Shown piece after piece: positions 46,215 to 55,860 of a stretch of DNA of 64,000 bases. This DNA is from Candidatus Accumulibacter affinis (lineage in GTDB: Bacteria > Pseudomonadota > Gammaproteobacteria > Burkholderiales > Rhodocyclaceae), in contig JADJOT010000013.1 of NCBI GenBank assembly GCA_016713625.1, positions 116,387 through 180,386 on the forward strand, in the 5' to 3' direction. The position numbers and the translations under genes are program-made. The stretch's first letter is position 1. Each line of letters starts with the position of its first letter. The notes below the pieces were generated by a model that saw only the letters and a list, made by a program, of their open reading frames with translations, ran no database searches and was not told the origin of the DNA.

Positions 46215-46844
46215 TTACGGCCGGAGCGAGCAGGGAAAGATCCCGGCTTCGGTGACCACCGCGTCCAGTCGCTGGTCGTGCGGCTCGGGCCCGATCGACT
46301 CCAGCCGCGACAGTTCGAAGCCGACGCCGACCGCTAGCGGGCGCGGGCAGAGCGAAGCCAGCGTTCGGTCGAAATAGCCGCCACCGTAGCCGAGGCGATA
46401 GCCGGCGGCGTCGAAGCCATTGACCGGCATCAGCAGGACCTGTGGGATCAGGAAATCGCCCGCCGCCGGAGCCGGTATGCCATAGCGGTCGGGCATCAGC
46501 AGCGTGTCTGGCAACCAGGCGCGAAAGGCGAGGGTCTGGCTTTCGTCGATCACTACCGGCAGCAGCGCCGCGAAGCCTTCCCTGCCCTCGTTCGCCCAGC
46601 TGGTGAGCAGAGGCCGCAGGTCGGGCTCATTGTTGAACGGCCAGCAGAAACCGACTCGCATGCCCGGAAGCTGTGGAAAACCAGACTGCAGTAGCGCACA
46701 GATTCGGCTGGAGTGGCGAATCCACTCGTCTGCCGGCAAGGCCCGCCGGCGTTCGAGCAGCGTCTTGCGCAGAGTGCGCCGGTCGGCAACGCCGGGGCTG
46801 ACGAGGTTTTCGGCAACTATTCCAGGCGTCAACGGGGCAGCCAT
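46215..46844 (-). CDS. 5-formyltetrahydrofolate cyclo-ligase
   Basis: The 209-residue enzyme turns 5-formyl-THF into 5,10-methenyl-THF, returning stored folate to one-carbon metabolism. It shows RRTLRKTLLERRRAL near the N-terminus, and the substrate and ATP loops MPVNGFDAAGYRLGYGGGYFDR (read as VNGFDAAGYRLGYGGGYFDR). It is divergent from slt with a 43-bp gap. The first 18 residues are less conserved, so a start at a later codon is possible. Confidence 0.92.
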   Translation of the reverse strand: MAAPLTPGIVAENLVSPGVADRRTLRKTLLERRRALPADEWIRHSSRICALLQSGFPQLPGMRVGFCWPFNNEPDLRPLLTSWANEGREGFAALLPVVIDESQTLAFRAWLPDTLLMPDRYGIPAPAAGDFLIPQVLLMPVNGFDAAGYRLGYGGGYFDRTLASLCPRPLAVGVGFELSRLESIGPEPHDQRLDAVVTEAGIFPCSLRP

Positions 46845-46887
46845 GTGATATGCTCAAAACCGGTTTTTTCGAGAAGTCCAGCTTACC

Positions 46888-48831
46888 ATGAAGTTCCGCC
46901 ACGCGATCCTGCTCATCCTCCTCCACCTGTTTCTGGCGCCGGTCACGACCTTCGCGCTGACCGTCGATGAACAATTCCTGGCTGCACGCGATGCGGTTCG
47001 CGCCGGCGACAGAGCCAAGCTGGAACGTCTGGCGACGTCGCTGCAAGGCTACGAACTGGAGGCCTACGTCGAGTACTGGACGCTTCTCCTTGATCTCAAG
47101 GAGACCGACCCGGCGACGGTCCGGGCTTTTTTTGGCCGCCATGCAAACACCTACGTTGCGGAAAAATTGCGCATAGACTGGCTTCGCCAGCTCGGCAGGA
47201 AGCAGCAATGGGAACTTTTTGACAGCGAGTATCCGCGGCTGGCACAGCCCGATCAGGAACTGGCCTGCTATGCGCTGCAGAGCCGACGCGCGCAGGGTGA
47301 CGCACGTGCCCTTGACGACGCCTTGCCGCTATGGCTCACCCTTCTCGAACCGCCCGAGGCCTGCTACCCGCTACTGGAAGCGCTGATCGTCGAAAAGCGG
47401 GTGCTGGCCGATGCAGTTTGGGCGCGCATCCGGCGCCAGTTCGAGGCCAACAAGATTGCGGCGGCTATCTACACGATGAATTACCTGCCCGCCAGCCAGA
47501 TGCCGGACAAGAAGCTGGCGCAGACGATCGCGGATGCGCCGTTGCCCTGGCTGAGCAAGTTACCAAGCGATTTCTCCGGCAATCGCGCGCAACGGGAACT
47601 GGCGGCACTGGCCATCCAGCGCGTGGCGCGCAACGATCCACGTATGGCGGCAGATCAACTCGAGCGAATCTCCGGATCGCTGAAGGGCGGTGAAAAGGCC
47701 TGGGCATGGAGTCAGATCGGCTGGCAGGCCGCACAGCGGCACCTGCCGGAGGCGATGGAATGGTACCGGCAGGCCGGCGACACACCGCTTTCGGACGAGG
47801 CAGCCGAGTGGAAGGTGCGCGCCGCCCTGCGTGTGCAGGACTGGGGCAGTGTCCGGGCAACGATCGAGAAAATGCCGCCGGCTCTCGCCGCGCAGCCAGC
47901 CTGGGTGTACTGGCTGGGTCGCGCGTACCGCGCTGGCGGCCGGCTTGAAGAGGCCAACGCGCTGTTCGCCAGAATCGCTGGACAGCCGGATTTCTACGGT
48001 AGCCTGGCCAACGATGAGCTCGGCCGCACCACCATGAGCCCACCCAAGGCGTCACCACCGAGTCGGGAGGAGCTGGCGCAAGTCAGTGCCAACCCAGGCG
48101 TACAGCGTGCACAGGCCTTCTTTCGCCTGAACATGCGTACGGAAGGCGTCAGGGAATGGAGCTGGGCTCTGCGCAACATGAGCGATCGTGAACTTCTGGC
48201 GGCCTCCGAGATTGCCGTGCGCTCGGGCAATTACGATCGTGCGATCGCTGCTGCCGACCGCACCCGCAATGAGCACGACTACTCGCTGCGTTACCTGGCG
48301 CCGTATGGCGACCAGGTGCGGCCGGCGGCGCGCAATCAGGCGCTCGACGACGCCTGGGTGTACGGGCTGATGCGCCAGGAGAGCCGTTTCATCAGCAGCG
48401 CCAAGTCGAATGTCGGCGCTTCCGGCCTGATGCAGCTGATGCCGGCAACCGCCAAATGGGTGGCCAACAAGATCGGCCTCAAGGATTTTAGCCAGAGTCG
48501 GGTCAACGACACCGAAACCAACGTCTTGCTGGGCACCACCTATATGCGCCTGGTCCTCGAAAGCCTCGACAACCACCCGGTACTGGCGTCGGCTGCCTAC
48601 AACGCCGGCCCGGGGCGAGCACGCCGCTGGCGTGCCGATCGACCGCTGGAGGGCGCCATCTACGCGGAAACCATCCCCTTCAACGAGACTCGCGACTACG
48701 TAAAAAAGGTGATGAGCAACTCCGTCTATTACGCAGCCCTCTTCGATGGCAAACCACAAACCCTCAAGAGCCGGCTCGGCGTCATTGCGCCGCGCACCGG
48801 CGGCGAGTCCAAGGTTGAGGATTTGCCTTAA
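46888..48831 (+). CDS. slt: Soluble lytic murein transglycosylase
   Basis: Slt cleaves peptidoglycan glycan strands to 1,6-anhydro ends. The 647-residue periplasmic protein has a signal peptide (1-23), a long alpha-helical superhelix (about 30-460) that forms the ring domain, and the catalytic SLT domain (about 485-610) with the acid Glu in GLMRQESRF, then ASGLMQLMPATA and ASAAYNAGPGR. Length is normal for Slt70. Confidence 0.94.
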   Translation: MKFRHAILLILLHLFLAPVTTFALTVDEQFLAARDAVRAGDRAKLERLATSLQGYELEAYVEYWTLLLDLKETDPATVRAFFGRHANTYVAEKLRIDWLRQLGRKQQWELFDSEYPRLAQPDQELACYALQSRRAQGDARALDDALPLWLTLLEPPEACYPLLEALIVEKRVLADAVWARIRRQFEANKIAAAIYTMNYLPASQMPDKKLAQTIADAPLPWLSKLPSDFSGNRAQRELAALAIQRVARNDPRMAADQLERISGSLKGGEKAWAWSQIGWQAAQRHLPEAMEWYRQAGDTPLSDEAAEWKVRAALRVQDWGSVRATIEKMPPALAAQPAWVYWLGRAYRAGGRLEEANALFARIAGQPDFYGSLANDELGRTTMSPPKASPPSREELAQVSANPGVQRAQAFFRLNMRTEGVREWSWALRNMSDRELLAASEIAVRSGNYDRAIAAADRTRNEHDYSLRYLAPYGDQVRPAARNQALDDAWVYGLMRQESRFISSAKSNVGASGLMQLMPATAKWVANKIGLKDFSQSRVNDTETNVLLGTTYMRLVLESLDNHPVLASAAYNAGPGRARRWRADRPLEGAIYAETIPFNETRDYVKKVMSNSVYYAALFDGKPQTLKSRLGVIAPRTGGESKVEDLP

Positions 48832-48871
48832 AATGACGGTTTTTCGATACTTAATTCACCGGTAGGACGCT

Positions 48872-49837
48872 ATGGAACTCGAGAACGTGCTGTTGATTGG
48901 CGGGAGTGGTTTTGTCGGCGGTTGGATTGCCAGCTGCCTATCGGAACGAGGCGTCCGGGTGACCATACCGACTCGCCACCGCGACAACACCAAGAAGCTG
49001 ATCATGCTGCCCATGGTCAGCATGATCGAGGCCAACGTGCACGATTCGCTGACCCTCGCTGCGCTGATGCAGGGTCAGGATGCCGTGATCAACCTGGTCG
49101 GCATTCTGCACGACAGCGATTCGCGACTGCCTTATGGCAAGGGTTTTGCGGCCGCGCACAGCGAACTGCCGGGAAAGATCATCGCCGCCATGCGGCAAAG
49201 CGGAGTTCGCCGTCTGGCGCACATGAGCGCGCTGCAGGCAAGCATCAAGGGCCCGTCGGAGTACCTCCGCTCGAAAGGCGAAGGCGAGGCGCTGGTCCGT
49301 GCCGCCATGCCTGATCTGGATATCACGATTTTTCGTCCGTCGGTCATCTTTGGTCCCGATGACGCCTTTCTCAACATGTTTGCCAAGCTGATCAGGCTTT
49401 TCCCGATTCTGCCGCTTGGCGGCGGCGCGGCGCGTTTCCAGCCGGTCTATGTCGGAGACGTCGCCAGGGCCTTTGCCGACTGCCTCAGCGACTGCAGCAC
49501 CGTCGGGCAGACTTACGACCTTGGCGGGCCGGAGATCTACACCCTGCGTGAAATGGTCGAGTACACCGCACAACTGGTCGGCAAGTCGCCGCGCATCATC
49601 GACCTCGGAACCGGTGGCTGGGCTTATCTGCAGGCCGGCCTGCTGTGGCTGCTGCCAAACCCGCCGCTGTCGCCCGATAACCTACGTTCGATGGAAGTCG
49701 ATAGCGTCACCGACGGCTCGCACGACTATCCCGGCTGGCAGCCAACGGCACTCGAAGCCATCGCGCCGACCTATCTTTCAGCGACCGAGATGACTCAGAT
49801 CCGCCTCGACCGCTTTCGCTATCGCGCTGGTCGCTGA
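48872..49837 (+). CDS. NAD(P)-binding NDUFA9-like / extended SDR protein
   Basis: The 321-residue Rossmann protein has LIGGSGFVGGWIA at residues 8-20, AVINLVGIL, and STxxx-like HMSALQAS with YLRSKGEGEALV. It belongs to the group related to complex I subunit NDUFA9, whose bacterial members have no proven substrate. GGTAGGA precedes the ATG. It lies between slt and cca, an order seen in several betaproteobacteria. Confidence 0.88.
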   Translation: MELENVLLIGGSGFVGGWIASCLSERGVRVTIPTRHRDNTKKLIMLPMVSMIEANVHDSLTLAALMQGQDAVINLVGILHDSDSRLPYGKGFAAAHSELPGKIIAAMRQSGVRRLAHMSALQASIKGPSEYLRSKGEGEALVRAAMPDLDITIFRPSVIFGPDDAFLNMFAKLIRLFPILPLGGGAARFQPVYVGDVARAFADCLSDCSTVGQTYDLGGPEIYTLREMVEYTAQLVGKSPRIIDLGTGGWAYLQAGLLWLLPNPPLSPDNLRSMEVDSVTDGSHDYPGWQPTALEAIAPTYLSATEMTQIRLDRFRYRAGR

Positions 49838-49873
49838 ACGAACTGGCTGCGCGGACTGCTGGTCGCGGCGAGC

Positions 49874-51097
49874 ATGCAGATCTTCACGGTTGGTGGCGCG
49901 ATTCGCGACGAACTGCTGGGTCTGCCGGTCAAGGATCGCGACTACGTCGTCGTCGGCGCATCGCCCGAGGAAATGCTGGCGCGTGGTTTCCGGCCGGTGG
50001 GCAAGGATTTCCCGGTTTTCCTGCATCCGCACTCGCACGAGGAATATGCGCTGGCACGCACCGAGCGCAAGACCAGCCATGGCTACCATGGCTTCGCTTT
50101 TCATACCACTCCCGCAGTTACCCTGGCCGAGGATCTGGCGCGCCGTGATCTGACGATCAACGCCATGGCACGTGCTGCCGATGGCTCGCTGATTGACCCA
50201 TTTCACGGCCTCGACGACCTTGGCGCACGCGTCCTGCGGCATGTCGGCCCGGCTTTCCAGGAGGACCCGGTTCGCGTTCTGCGCCTTGCCCGTTTTGCGG
50301 CGCGGTTTCCGGAGTTCACGGTTGCGCCGGAAACGGTGGCACTGATGCGCAGCATGGTGGACAAGGGCGAACTCGATCATCTGGTTGCTGAACGCGTCTG
50401 GCAGGAGTTGGCCAGGGGCCTGATGGAAGACCGACCCGCACGGATGTTCGAAGTCCTCCGTGACGGCGGCGCCCTGGCCCGTCTGCTGCCCGAGATCGAG
50501 CGGCTGTATGGGGTGGCCCAACGCGCCGACTATCATCCCGAAGTCGATACCGGGGTGCATGTGATGATGGTCGTCGACCAGGCGGCCCAACGCGGCTGTG
50601 TGCTGCCGGTGCGCTGGGCGGCGTTGTTGCACGATCTTGGCAAGGGCACGACACCAGACGCCGACCTGCCGCGTCATCCGGGCCACGAGGCACGCAGCGT
50701 CAAGCTCGCCGGCGAAGTCTGTGCGCGCCTCAAGGTCCCGTCAGACTGCCGCGATCTCGCTCTGCTGGTGGCTCGCTACCATGGCGACGTTCATCGCGGT
50801 GACGAGCTGACGGCAGCCACGATGGTCAGAATTCTCGAAAACACCGACGCCCTGCGCCGGCCCGGCCGCTTCGAGCAATTGCTGGAGGCCTGCGCCTGCG
50901 ATTTCCACGGCCGCCTCGGCTGGCAGGAGATTCCCTACCGCGCGCCGGCACTCTTCCGGCAGGCGCTGACCGCGGTCCGCAGCGTCGACGCGGCCAGCAT
51001 TGCCGGTGGCTGCCACGATCGCACGCAGATTGCTGCACGCCTGCACGAGGCGCGCGTCGCAGCGGTCAAGCGGGCGCTGCCGATGGCAGCGATGTGA
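49874..51097 (+). CDS. cca: CCA-adding tRNA nucleotidyltransferase with HD domain
   Basis: Cca adds or repairs the 3' CCA of tRNAs. The 407-residue protein has the nucleotidyltransferase motif VGGAIRDELLG and KDRDYVVVG, RRDLTINAMA, the tRNA-binding middle domain, and a C-terminal HD domain (ALLHDLGKG) that gives phosphohydrolase activities in the gamma/beta type enzyme. The tRNA-Arg here already encodes CCA, so repair is its main role for that tRNA. Confidence 0.95.
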   Translation: MQIFTVGGAIRDELLGLPVKDRDYVVVGASPEEMLARGFRPVGKDFPVFLHPHSHEEYALARTERKTSHGYHGFAFHTTPAVTLAEDLARRDLTINAMARAADGSLIDPFHGLDDLGARVLRHVGPAFQEDPVRVLRLARFAARFPEFTVAPETVALMRSMVDKGELDHLVAERVWQELARGLMEDRPARMFEVLRDGGALARLLPEIERLYGVAQRADYHPEVDTGVHVMMVVDQAAQRGCVLPVRWAALLHDLGKGTTPDADLPRHPGHEARSVKLAGEVCARLKVPSDCRDLALLVARYHGDVHRGDELTAATMVRILENTDALRRPGRFEQLLEACACDFHGRLGWQEIPYRAPALFRQALTAVRSVDAASIAGGCHDRTQIAARLHEARVAAVKRALPMAAM

Positions 51098-51139
51098 GGC
51101 GCGGTGGGTCGCGGGCGAGCGAATCCCGGGGCTTTACGC

Positions 51140-52213
51140 TCATTCGGCAGCGCGAAAGCCTGGTGTAGGGGGCATCAACGTGCATTCCGGATAGGCCTGA
51201 CCGGCGACGACCACGCTGGCGCGTTCGGCTTTTGACCAGAACGTCGAACGATCGTCGCTGACCCCGACGTAGCGTGCGCCCGATGCGGCGGCCACCGGGC
51301 GCAGGGCGACGCTTTGGTCACCCGCATTGAGTTGCCACTTGTCGCCACGCTGCGTCAGCACCACCCGCTGACCACCGCAGCGATAGGTGAGCGTCGAATC
51401 AACGCTCGCGACTGGAGCCATGGTCACCGCAGACCCGCTGTCTGCCGCCGAGAGACTGAGTGCCAGAGCCCCGGCGGCGGTGCGCAGTTCCAGCCGATCG
51501 CCATCCAGCTGCCAGGTGGCTGCGCTGGCGAGTGCGCGCAGGAAGCGTCCTTCCTGTTCCATCACTCCGTCCGGCTGAGCACATGTCCTGCGCGTAGCGG
51601 CGGCCTCGCCGATACGGATCTTCTGGCTCGAAGTCGAATACGTCGCATGGTAATGGTTGCAGCCGGCAAAGCCCGAGACATTCCCGCTGGCAGCGAAACC
51701 GACCGTCAGATCGCTACCAGAGAGCAGGCTCACCACCGCCTGCTTGCCGTTGTTGTAGCCAGTCACCCGCCAGAGGGTGGCAGCCAGTTCGCGCGGTTGA
51801 TCGCGCAGCGTGGCGAGAGTGCGGCCATCGGCGTCGAGCAGGGTCAGTTGCCGGCTGTCCTTGCGAAAGGCGGCGCTGCGGGTGAGCGCGTTGCTAAACG
51901 CATCGGCCTGGCGCATGACCGGCTCAGGGCAGGCCATTCGCGTCGAGGCGAGTGGGCCCACAACGCGCAGCTTCTCTCCTGTGGCGGTATAGCTGCCGGA
52001 GTAACGATTACAGCCATCGCCGCCGTGGACCTTGCCGTCGGCAAAATGCAGCGTCACCCGCTGCCCGCTGAGCGGCTCCTCTCCGGACAGTGTCGACAGG
52101 ACCCAGCTGCTGTCGTTGAGCACGTCGGCGCTGCCGGACGCAGCGGCGCCAGTACCGGCCAGGAGCATCTGACCGGTGATCAGCGAACCCGCGAGGAGCT
52201 TCCAGTTCTGCAT
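51140..52213 (-). CDS. Exported META-META-MliC protein
   Basis: The 357-residue precursor has a signal peptide (about 1-25) and three domains: META 1 (about 32-140, GDGCNRYSGSY and TRMACPEPVM), META 2 (about 145-255, FAGCNHYHATY and TRRTCAQPDGVM) and a C-terminal MliC-like domain (about 275-345, YRCGGQRVVLTQ and a final Cys in AYPEC). META domains are HslJ-like with unknown activity; MliC inhibits C-type lysozyme. The fusion would protect the envelope from host or grazer lysozyme, by inference. GGAGAAGG before ATG 52213 fixes the start. Confidence 0.87.
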   Translation of the reverse strand: MQNWKLLAGSLITGQMLLAGTGAAASGSADVLNDSSWVLSTLSGEEPLSGQRVTLHFADGKVHGGDGCNRYSGSYTATGEKLRVVGPLASTRMACPEPVMRQADAFSNALTRSAAFRKDSRQLTLLDADGRTLATLRDQPRELAATLWRVTGYNNGKQAVVSLLSGSDLTVGFAASGNVSGFAGCNHYHATYSTSSQKIRIGEAAATRRTCAQPDGVMEQEGRFLRALASAATWQLDGDRLELRTAAGALALSLSAADSGSAVTMAPVASVDSTLTYRCGGQRVVLTQRGDKWQLNAGDQSVALRPVAAASGARYVGVSDDRSTFWSKAERASVVVAGQAYPECTLMPPTPGFRAAE

Positions 52214-52301
52214 TGCCTTCTCCGTTACTGATGGATTGCGATGTGCCAGGTCGTTGCGCCCGCGCGCTGGCCTCGCGATCCTGCCAGGCAGCGACCGCGG
52301 C

Positions 52302-52718
52302 TCACCATCCTGCCGACGCGCCAATGACCGGCGCCGGCAAATCAGCGGCAAGCCCCTGTCGCATGCCGAGGAAACGATCGACGATCTGTCGGCTGGCCGC
52401 CGACATTCGCTCGCTCAGCGCGCGGTCGTCGGCAGTGAAAAGATGCAGGGCGGTCGCGTCGTCGCCGGCCAGCGCTGTTCCCGCCGCCGCTGCCCAGAAA
52501 ACGGTGTGACAGTGGCTGGGCGACTCGTGGCTGAACAGGAAGAGTAGCGATCGTGCCACCAACTGGGTTTCTTCGGCGAGTTCGCGGGCCGCTGCCTGCA
52601 GTGGCGATTCGTTCGAAAGGATGCCGCCACCCGGCAGTAGCAGCAGTCCGCTGCGGTTCTGCACCAGCAGGATACGCGTGTCGATCTCGACAATGACTGT
52701 GGCTCTCTGTCGTTTCAT
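52302..52718 (-). CDS. Nudix hydrolase
   Basis: The 138-residue protein has the Nudix box from Gly to Glu-Glu, GGILSNESPLQAAARELAEE, matching GX5EX7REUXEE. It would cleave a nucleoside diphosphate linked to another group; the substrate is not predictable. ATG 52718 (MKRQRATVIVEI) begins the conserved domain; the frame upstream to 52829 is not conserved. It is divergent from the patatin gene. Confidence 0.86.
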   Translation of the reverse strand: MKRQRATVIVEIDTRILLVQNRSGLLLLPGGGILSNESPLQAAARELAEETQLVARSLLFLFSHESPSHCHTVFWAAAAGTALAGDDATALHLFTADDRALSERMSAASRQIVDRFLGMRQGLAADLPAPVIGASAGW

Positions 52719-52882
52719 TTTGTCTTTCTGCGGTTTGCAGGACTGCTCCGGGAATCGGCATGACCAGCGGCGGCAAGATTTGCCCAATTGCACTGGCCTT
52801 CCCTGCCGCGCCTCCGCTCTGCTGGTCATTATGCATAGGAGGCGGGTAGAATCAATTTTTTCCTATCCGCTGGGATGAACCG

Positions 52883-54277
52883 ATGACTCCATTGCGTACC
52901 CGATCTTTGCTGGCTGTTGCATGTTTGCTGCTGCTCGGCGCTTGCGCCAGTCGACCGATCAATCCGCCGATTGAGCAGACCGACCTGCACACCGGCTACC
53001 GCTTCGAGACGCGCCAGGCGCACGCCAGGGAGAAAGACAAGGAGAGTCTGGTCATTCTCGCCTTCTCGGGCGGTGGCACGCGCGCCGCCGCCTTCTCCTA
53101 CGGAGTTCTCGAGTTTCTTCGCCGTACCGAGATTGTTGGACCACAGGGACAGCACGTTCGCCTGCTCGATCAGGTCGACATCATCACCGGCGTTTCCGGC
53201 GGCAGCTTCACCGCGCTGGCCTACGGCCTGTACGGCGAGAAGCTGTTCGGCGAGTACGAACAGCGCTTTCTGAAGCGCGACGTGCAGGGCGAAATCATCG
53301 CCCGCACGCTCAGCCCGGGCAATTGGGGAAGACTCTGGTTCACGGACTGGGGTCGCTCTGAACTGGCCGCCGAGCTGTACGACGAAATCCTGTTCAATGG
53401 CGCCACCTTCGGCGATCTGGACCTCGTCCGCAGACCGCTGATCATGGCGTCGGCCACCGACATCTCGACCGGGGCCCGTTTTGTGTTCAACCAGACCACC
53501 TTCGACGTCATCTGCTCGCAACTCAATGCCTTGCCCCTGTCTCGCGCTGCTGCCGCCTCATCGGCTGTGCCGGTAGTGCTCTCGCCGGTGACGATCAACA
53601 ACTATGGCGGCACCTGCAATGCGCTATTTCCCCCCTGGGTGAAGGTGTTTGCCGACGCTCCTGAACCGCCGCGACCGGCGGCGCGGGCGATGCGCAGCTT
53701 GAAGGACATGCGGGCCTACACCGACGGTGCTCATCGGCCCTACCTGCACCTGGTGGATGGCGGCGTTTCCGATAATGTCGGTATGCGCGCGGTGCTCGAC
53801 GCGCTGGAAATCTTCCAGGCCCTGCACGAGGCGGGCGCACCAACACCACTCGACAGCGCACGCCGGATCGTCGTCTTCATCGTCAATTCGCTATCTTCGC
53901 CACCCACCAACTGGGACGAATCCGAAGCTCCGCCGGGCGCCGTCGGCATCCTGTTGAAGTCGGCCGGCGTGCCGATCGACCGCTACTCGTACGAAGCGGT
54001 CGAACTGCTGCGAGACATGGCATGGCGCTGGAAGACCTTGCGCCTGATCGGCAACTCGGCCGCGATGGCCGATAACAGGGATCCAGCAGTCGCCAAGGCG
54101 GTGCGCGTGCCGAACGCCGAGATCTATGCCATCGACGTATCTTTCCCCATGTTGAAGGACCCGGCGGAGCTGGCGTATCTCAATGAACAGCCGACGTCGT
54201 TTGTGTTGCCTGCCGAGGCCGTGGATCGCCTGCGTGTCGCGGCAGGTACGATCATCATGGACTCGCCGGAATTCTAG
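52883..54277 (+). CDS. Patatin-like phospholipase lipoprotein
   Basis: The 464-residue protein begins with a lipoprotein signal (LLLLGAC, lipid on Cys21). The patatin domain has the oxyanion loop SGGGTRAAAFSYG, nucleophile Ser in GVSGGS and catalytic Asp in DGGVSDNVG. Such enzymes release fatty acids from phospholipids; location in the envelope is indicated by the lipobox. The protein has no beta-barrel, so it is not the type V secreted kind. Confidence 0.9.
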   Translation: MTPLRTRSLLAVACLLLLGACASRPINPPIEQTDLHTGYRFETRQAHAREKDKESLVILAFSGGGTRAAAFSYGVLEFLRRTEIVGPQGQHVRLLDQVDIITGVSGGSFTALAYGLYGEKLFGEYEQRFLKRDVQGEIIARTLSPGNWGRLWFTDWGRSELAAELYDEILFNGATFGDLDLVRRPLIMASATDISTGARFVFNQTTFDVICSQLNALPLSRAAAASSAVPVVLSPVTINNYGGTCNALFPPWVKVFADAPEPPRPAARAMRSLKDMRAYTDGAHRPYLHLVDGGVSDNVGMRAVLDALEIFQALHEAGAPTPLDSARRIVVFIVNSLSSPPTNWDESEAPPGAVGILLKSAGVPIDRYSYEAVELLRDMAWRWKTLRLIGNSAAMADNRDPAVAKAVRVPNAEIYAIDVSFPMLKDPAELAYLNEQPTSFVLPAEAVDRLRVAAGTIIMDSPEF

Positions 54278-54390
54278 CGACTGCTGAAGGACGTCGGGGC
54301 TAGGGTCGTGGCTGAGCCGCCGCGCGCCGCGCCAGCGGCGACGGACCCGGCTGCAAACTAGCTTTTGTCGGCGTGAACTTTTTTGCACGA

Positions 54391-54417
54391 TTAGCACTCT
54401 AATGCGGCGAGTGCTAA
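54391..54417 (+). promoter_or_regulatory. CIRCE element (HrcA operator) upstream of rpoH
   Basis: TTAGCACTC (54391-54399), nine bases, then GAGTGCTAA (54409-54417): a perfect match to the CIRCE consensus. It lies 36 bp before the rpoH ATG, so HrcA would repress rpoH until heat shock. HrcA itself is not encoded in this window. Confidence 0.95.
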
Positions 54418-54453
54418 AATCATGCACGTAACGTTTGCAAAGGAAGCATCGAC

Positions 54454-55313
54454 ATGACCCAAGTCCTGGCTTTTCCCACGGTCTCCGCAGCCGGTAGCAT
54501 TGACGCGTATATGCAGGCCGCCAGACAGTTTCCTCTGCTGACCGCAGAGGAAGAATTCAGTCTGGCAACCCGTTTTCGCGAGGAAGAAGATCTCGACGCC
54601 GCGCGGCAGTTGGTACTGTCGCACCTGCGCTTGGTGATTGCCATCGCGCGAGGCTACCTTGGCTACGGCCTGCCACACGCCGATTTGATTCAGGAGGGCA
54701 ATATCGGCCTGATGAAAGCGGTCAAGCGCTTCGACCCGGGGCGAGGTGTGCGGCTGGTTTCGTTCGCCATTCACTGGATCAAGGCCGAGATTCATGAGTA
54801 TGTGCTGAAGAACTGGCGAATGGTCAAGGTGGCCACGACCAAGGCGCAGCGCAAGCTCTTCTTCAACCTGCGCAGCATGAAGCCGACCAACGAGACGCTC
54901 GCTCCGGGACAGGTGGCCAATATTGCTCACCGCTTGAGCGTCAAGGCGGACGAGGTTGTCGAAATGGAAGCCCGCCTGTCGGGTCATGATCTGGCGCTGG
55001 ATGGCGACACCGACGATGATGATGTGTATGCACCGATCACCTACCTGGCCGACAATTCGAGCGAACCCTCGCAGGTGCTCGAAACCCGTGCGCGCAACCG
55101 TTTGCACAACGAGGGCCTGCAAAGCGCCTGGCCCGCCTCGATCCGCGCAGCCGCCGGATCGTCGAGGCGCGCTGGTTGGTCGACGAAAACCCGGCAACCT
55201 TGCACCAGCTGGCGGCAGAGTTCGGTGTCTCCGCGGAGCGCATACGCCAGATTGAAGTCAAGGCAATGCAAAGGATGCGTGCCAGCCTGGCGCTGCAGGT
55301 GGACGCAGCCTAG
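54454..55313 (+). pseudogene. rpoH: Heat-shock sigma factor RpoH with a one-base deletion
   Basis: Codons 1-225 are a normal sigma-32: region 2 with HLRLVIAIARGYLGYGLPHADLIQEGNIGLM in parts (ARGYLGYGLPHADLIQEGN) and the RpoH box region KAQRKLFFNLR. At 55126-55129 the sequence GCCTGG lacks one C: the frame breaks, and region 4.2 (ATLHQLAAEFGVSAERIRQI) continues in the next frame to TAG at 55311-55313. Restoring the base gives 286 residues, the normal length. Without it, -35 recognition is lost. AAGGAAG precedes the start. Because rpoH is seldom dispensable, a sequencing error in a CC/CCC run is the likelier cause. Confidence 0.93.
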
Positions 55314-55506
55314 CGCTTCGCGCCTGACGGCTGGCACTGTCGGCTCGCTTGACTCGTCCGGAAGCTCTTGCCCCGCGCCCGCCCCCTCTGGTGTCGAGCC
55401 CTCAACCCGAAGGCCGGCACCGAGACCACCGTCGCCGCCGGTCGCTACAGCATTTCAAGAGACCTTTCCAGAGACTCCCCCAATGGGTGCGTTTGTTAAA
55501 GCGCCC

Positions 55507-55525
55507 TGAGGGGCTCACCCCCTCA
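55507..55525 (+). terminator. Hairpin downstream of rpoH
   Basis: TGAGGGG and CCCCTCA form a 7-bp stem around CTCAC, about 195 bp after the rpoH stop. It has no T-run. The 268 bp between rpoH and the next gene show no other feature. Confidence 0.35.
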
Positions 55526-55581
55526 ACATCGCCCTGCTGATCATTCAGGCAGGGAATTCCATCACGATCCTCAGCGGTGTA

Positions 55582-55764
55582 CTACTCAAGCTCGCGCCGA
55601 AGGACTTTGATATATGGACTGCCCCAGACAGCCTCCTCGCGGCATTCCAGTTTACCGGCACCCATGCCCTTAACAATCAAGACCCGGCTCACGCCATATT
55701 CCTTGGTCGCCGTTACGTCACTGAGACTTGCGCCTTTGCTGATCCATTCTCCGTGTTCCGCCAT
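55582..55764 (-). CDS. Small conserved protein, 60 residues
   Basis: The product starts MAEHGEWISKGASLSDVTA and ends YIKVLRRELE. The pattern WISKG-x-SLSD...EYGVSR...AGKLE...WGSPYIKVLRRELE looks like a small helix-turn-helix-type or excisionase-like family that I recall from other genomes but cannot name. The short length and place in an accessory stretch after rpoH fit a small regulator. Its ribosome site (GAGGA) is close to the start. Confidence 0.6.
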   Translation of the reverse strand: MAEHGEWISKGASLSDVTATKEYGVSRVLIVKGMGAGKLECREEAVWGSPYIKVLRRELE

Positions 55765-55860
55765 TCCTCATCTCTCGATCGCACCATGCTGGCGGCGGCT
55801 ACTGCCTTCGGGACATCCCACGCCGCATCTACTCTCACACGCCTGAGCCCCGATAGTCCT

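Noticed and set aside
54383..54420. Sigma-70 promoter for rpoH from TTGCAC and TAAAAT
   Set aside because: The spacer would be 26 bp, too long; no promoter is called, only the CIRCE element.
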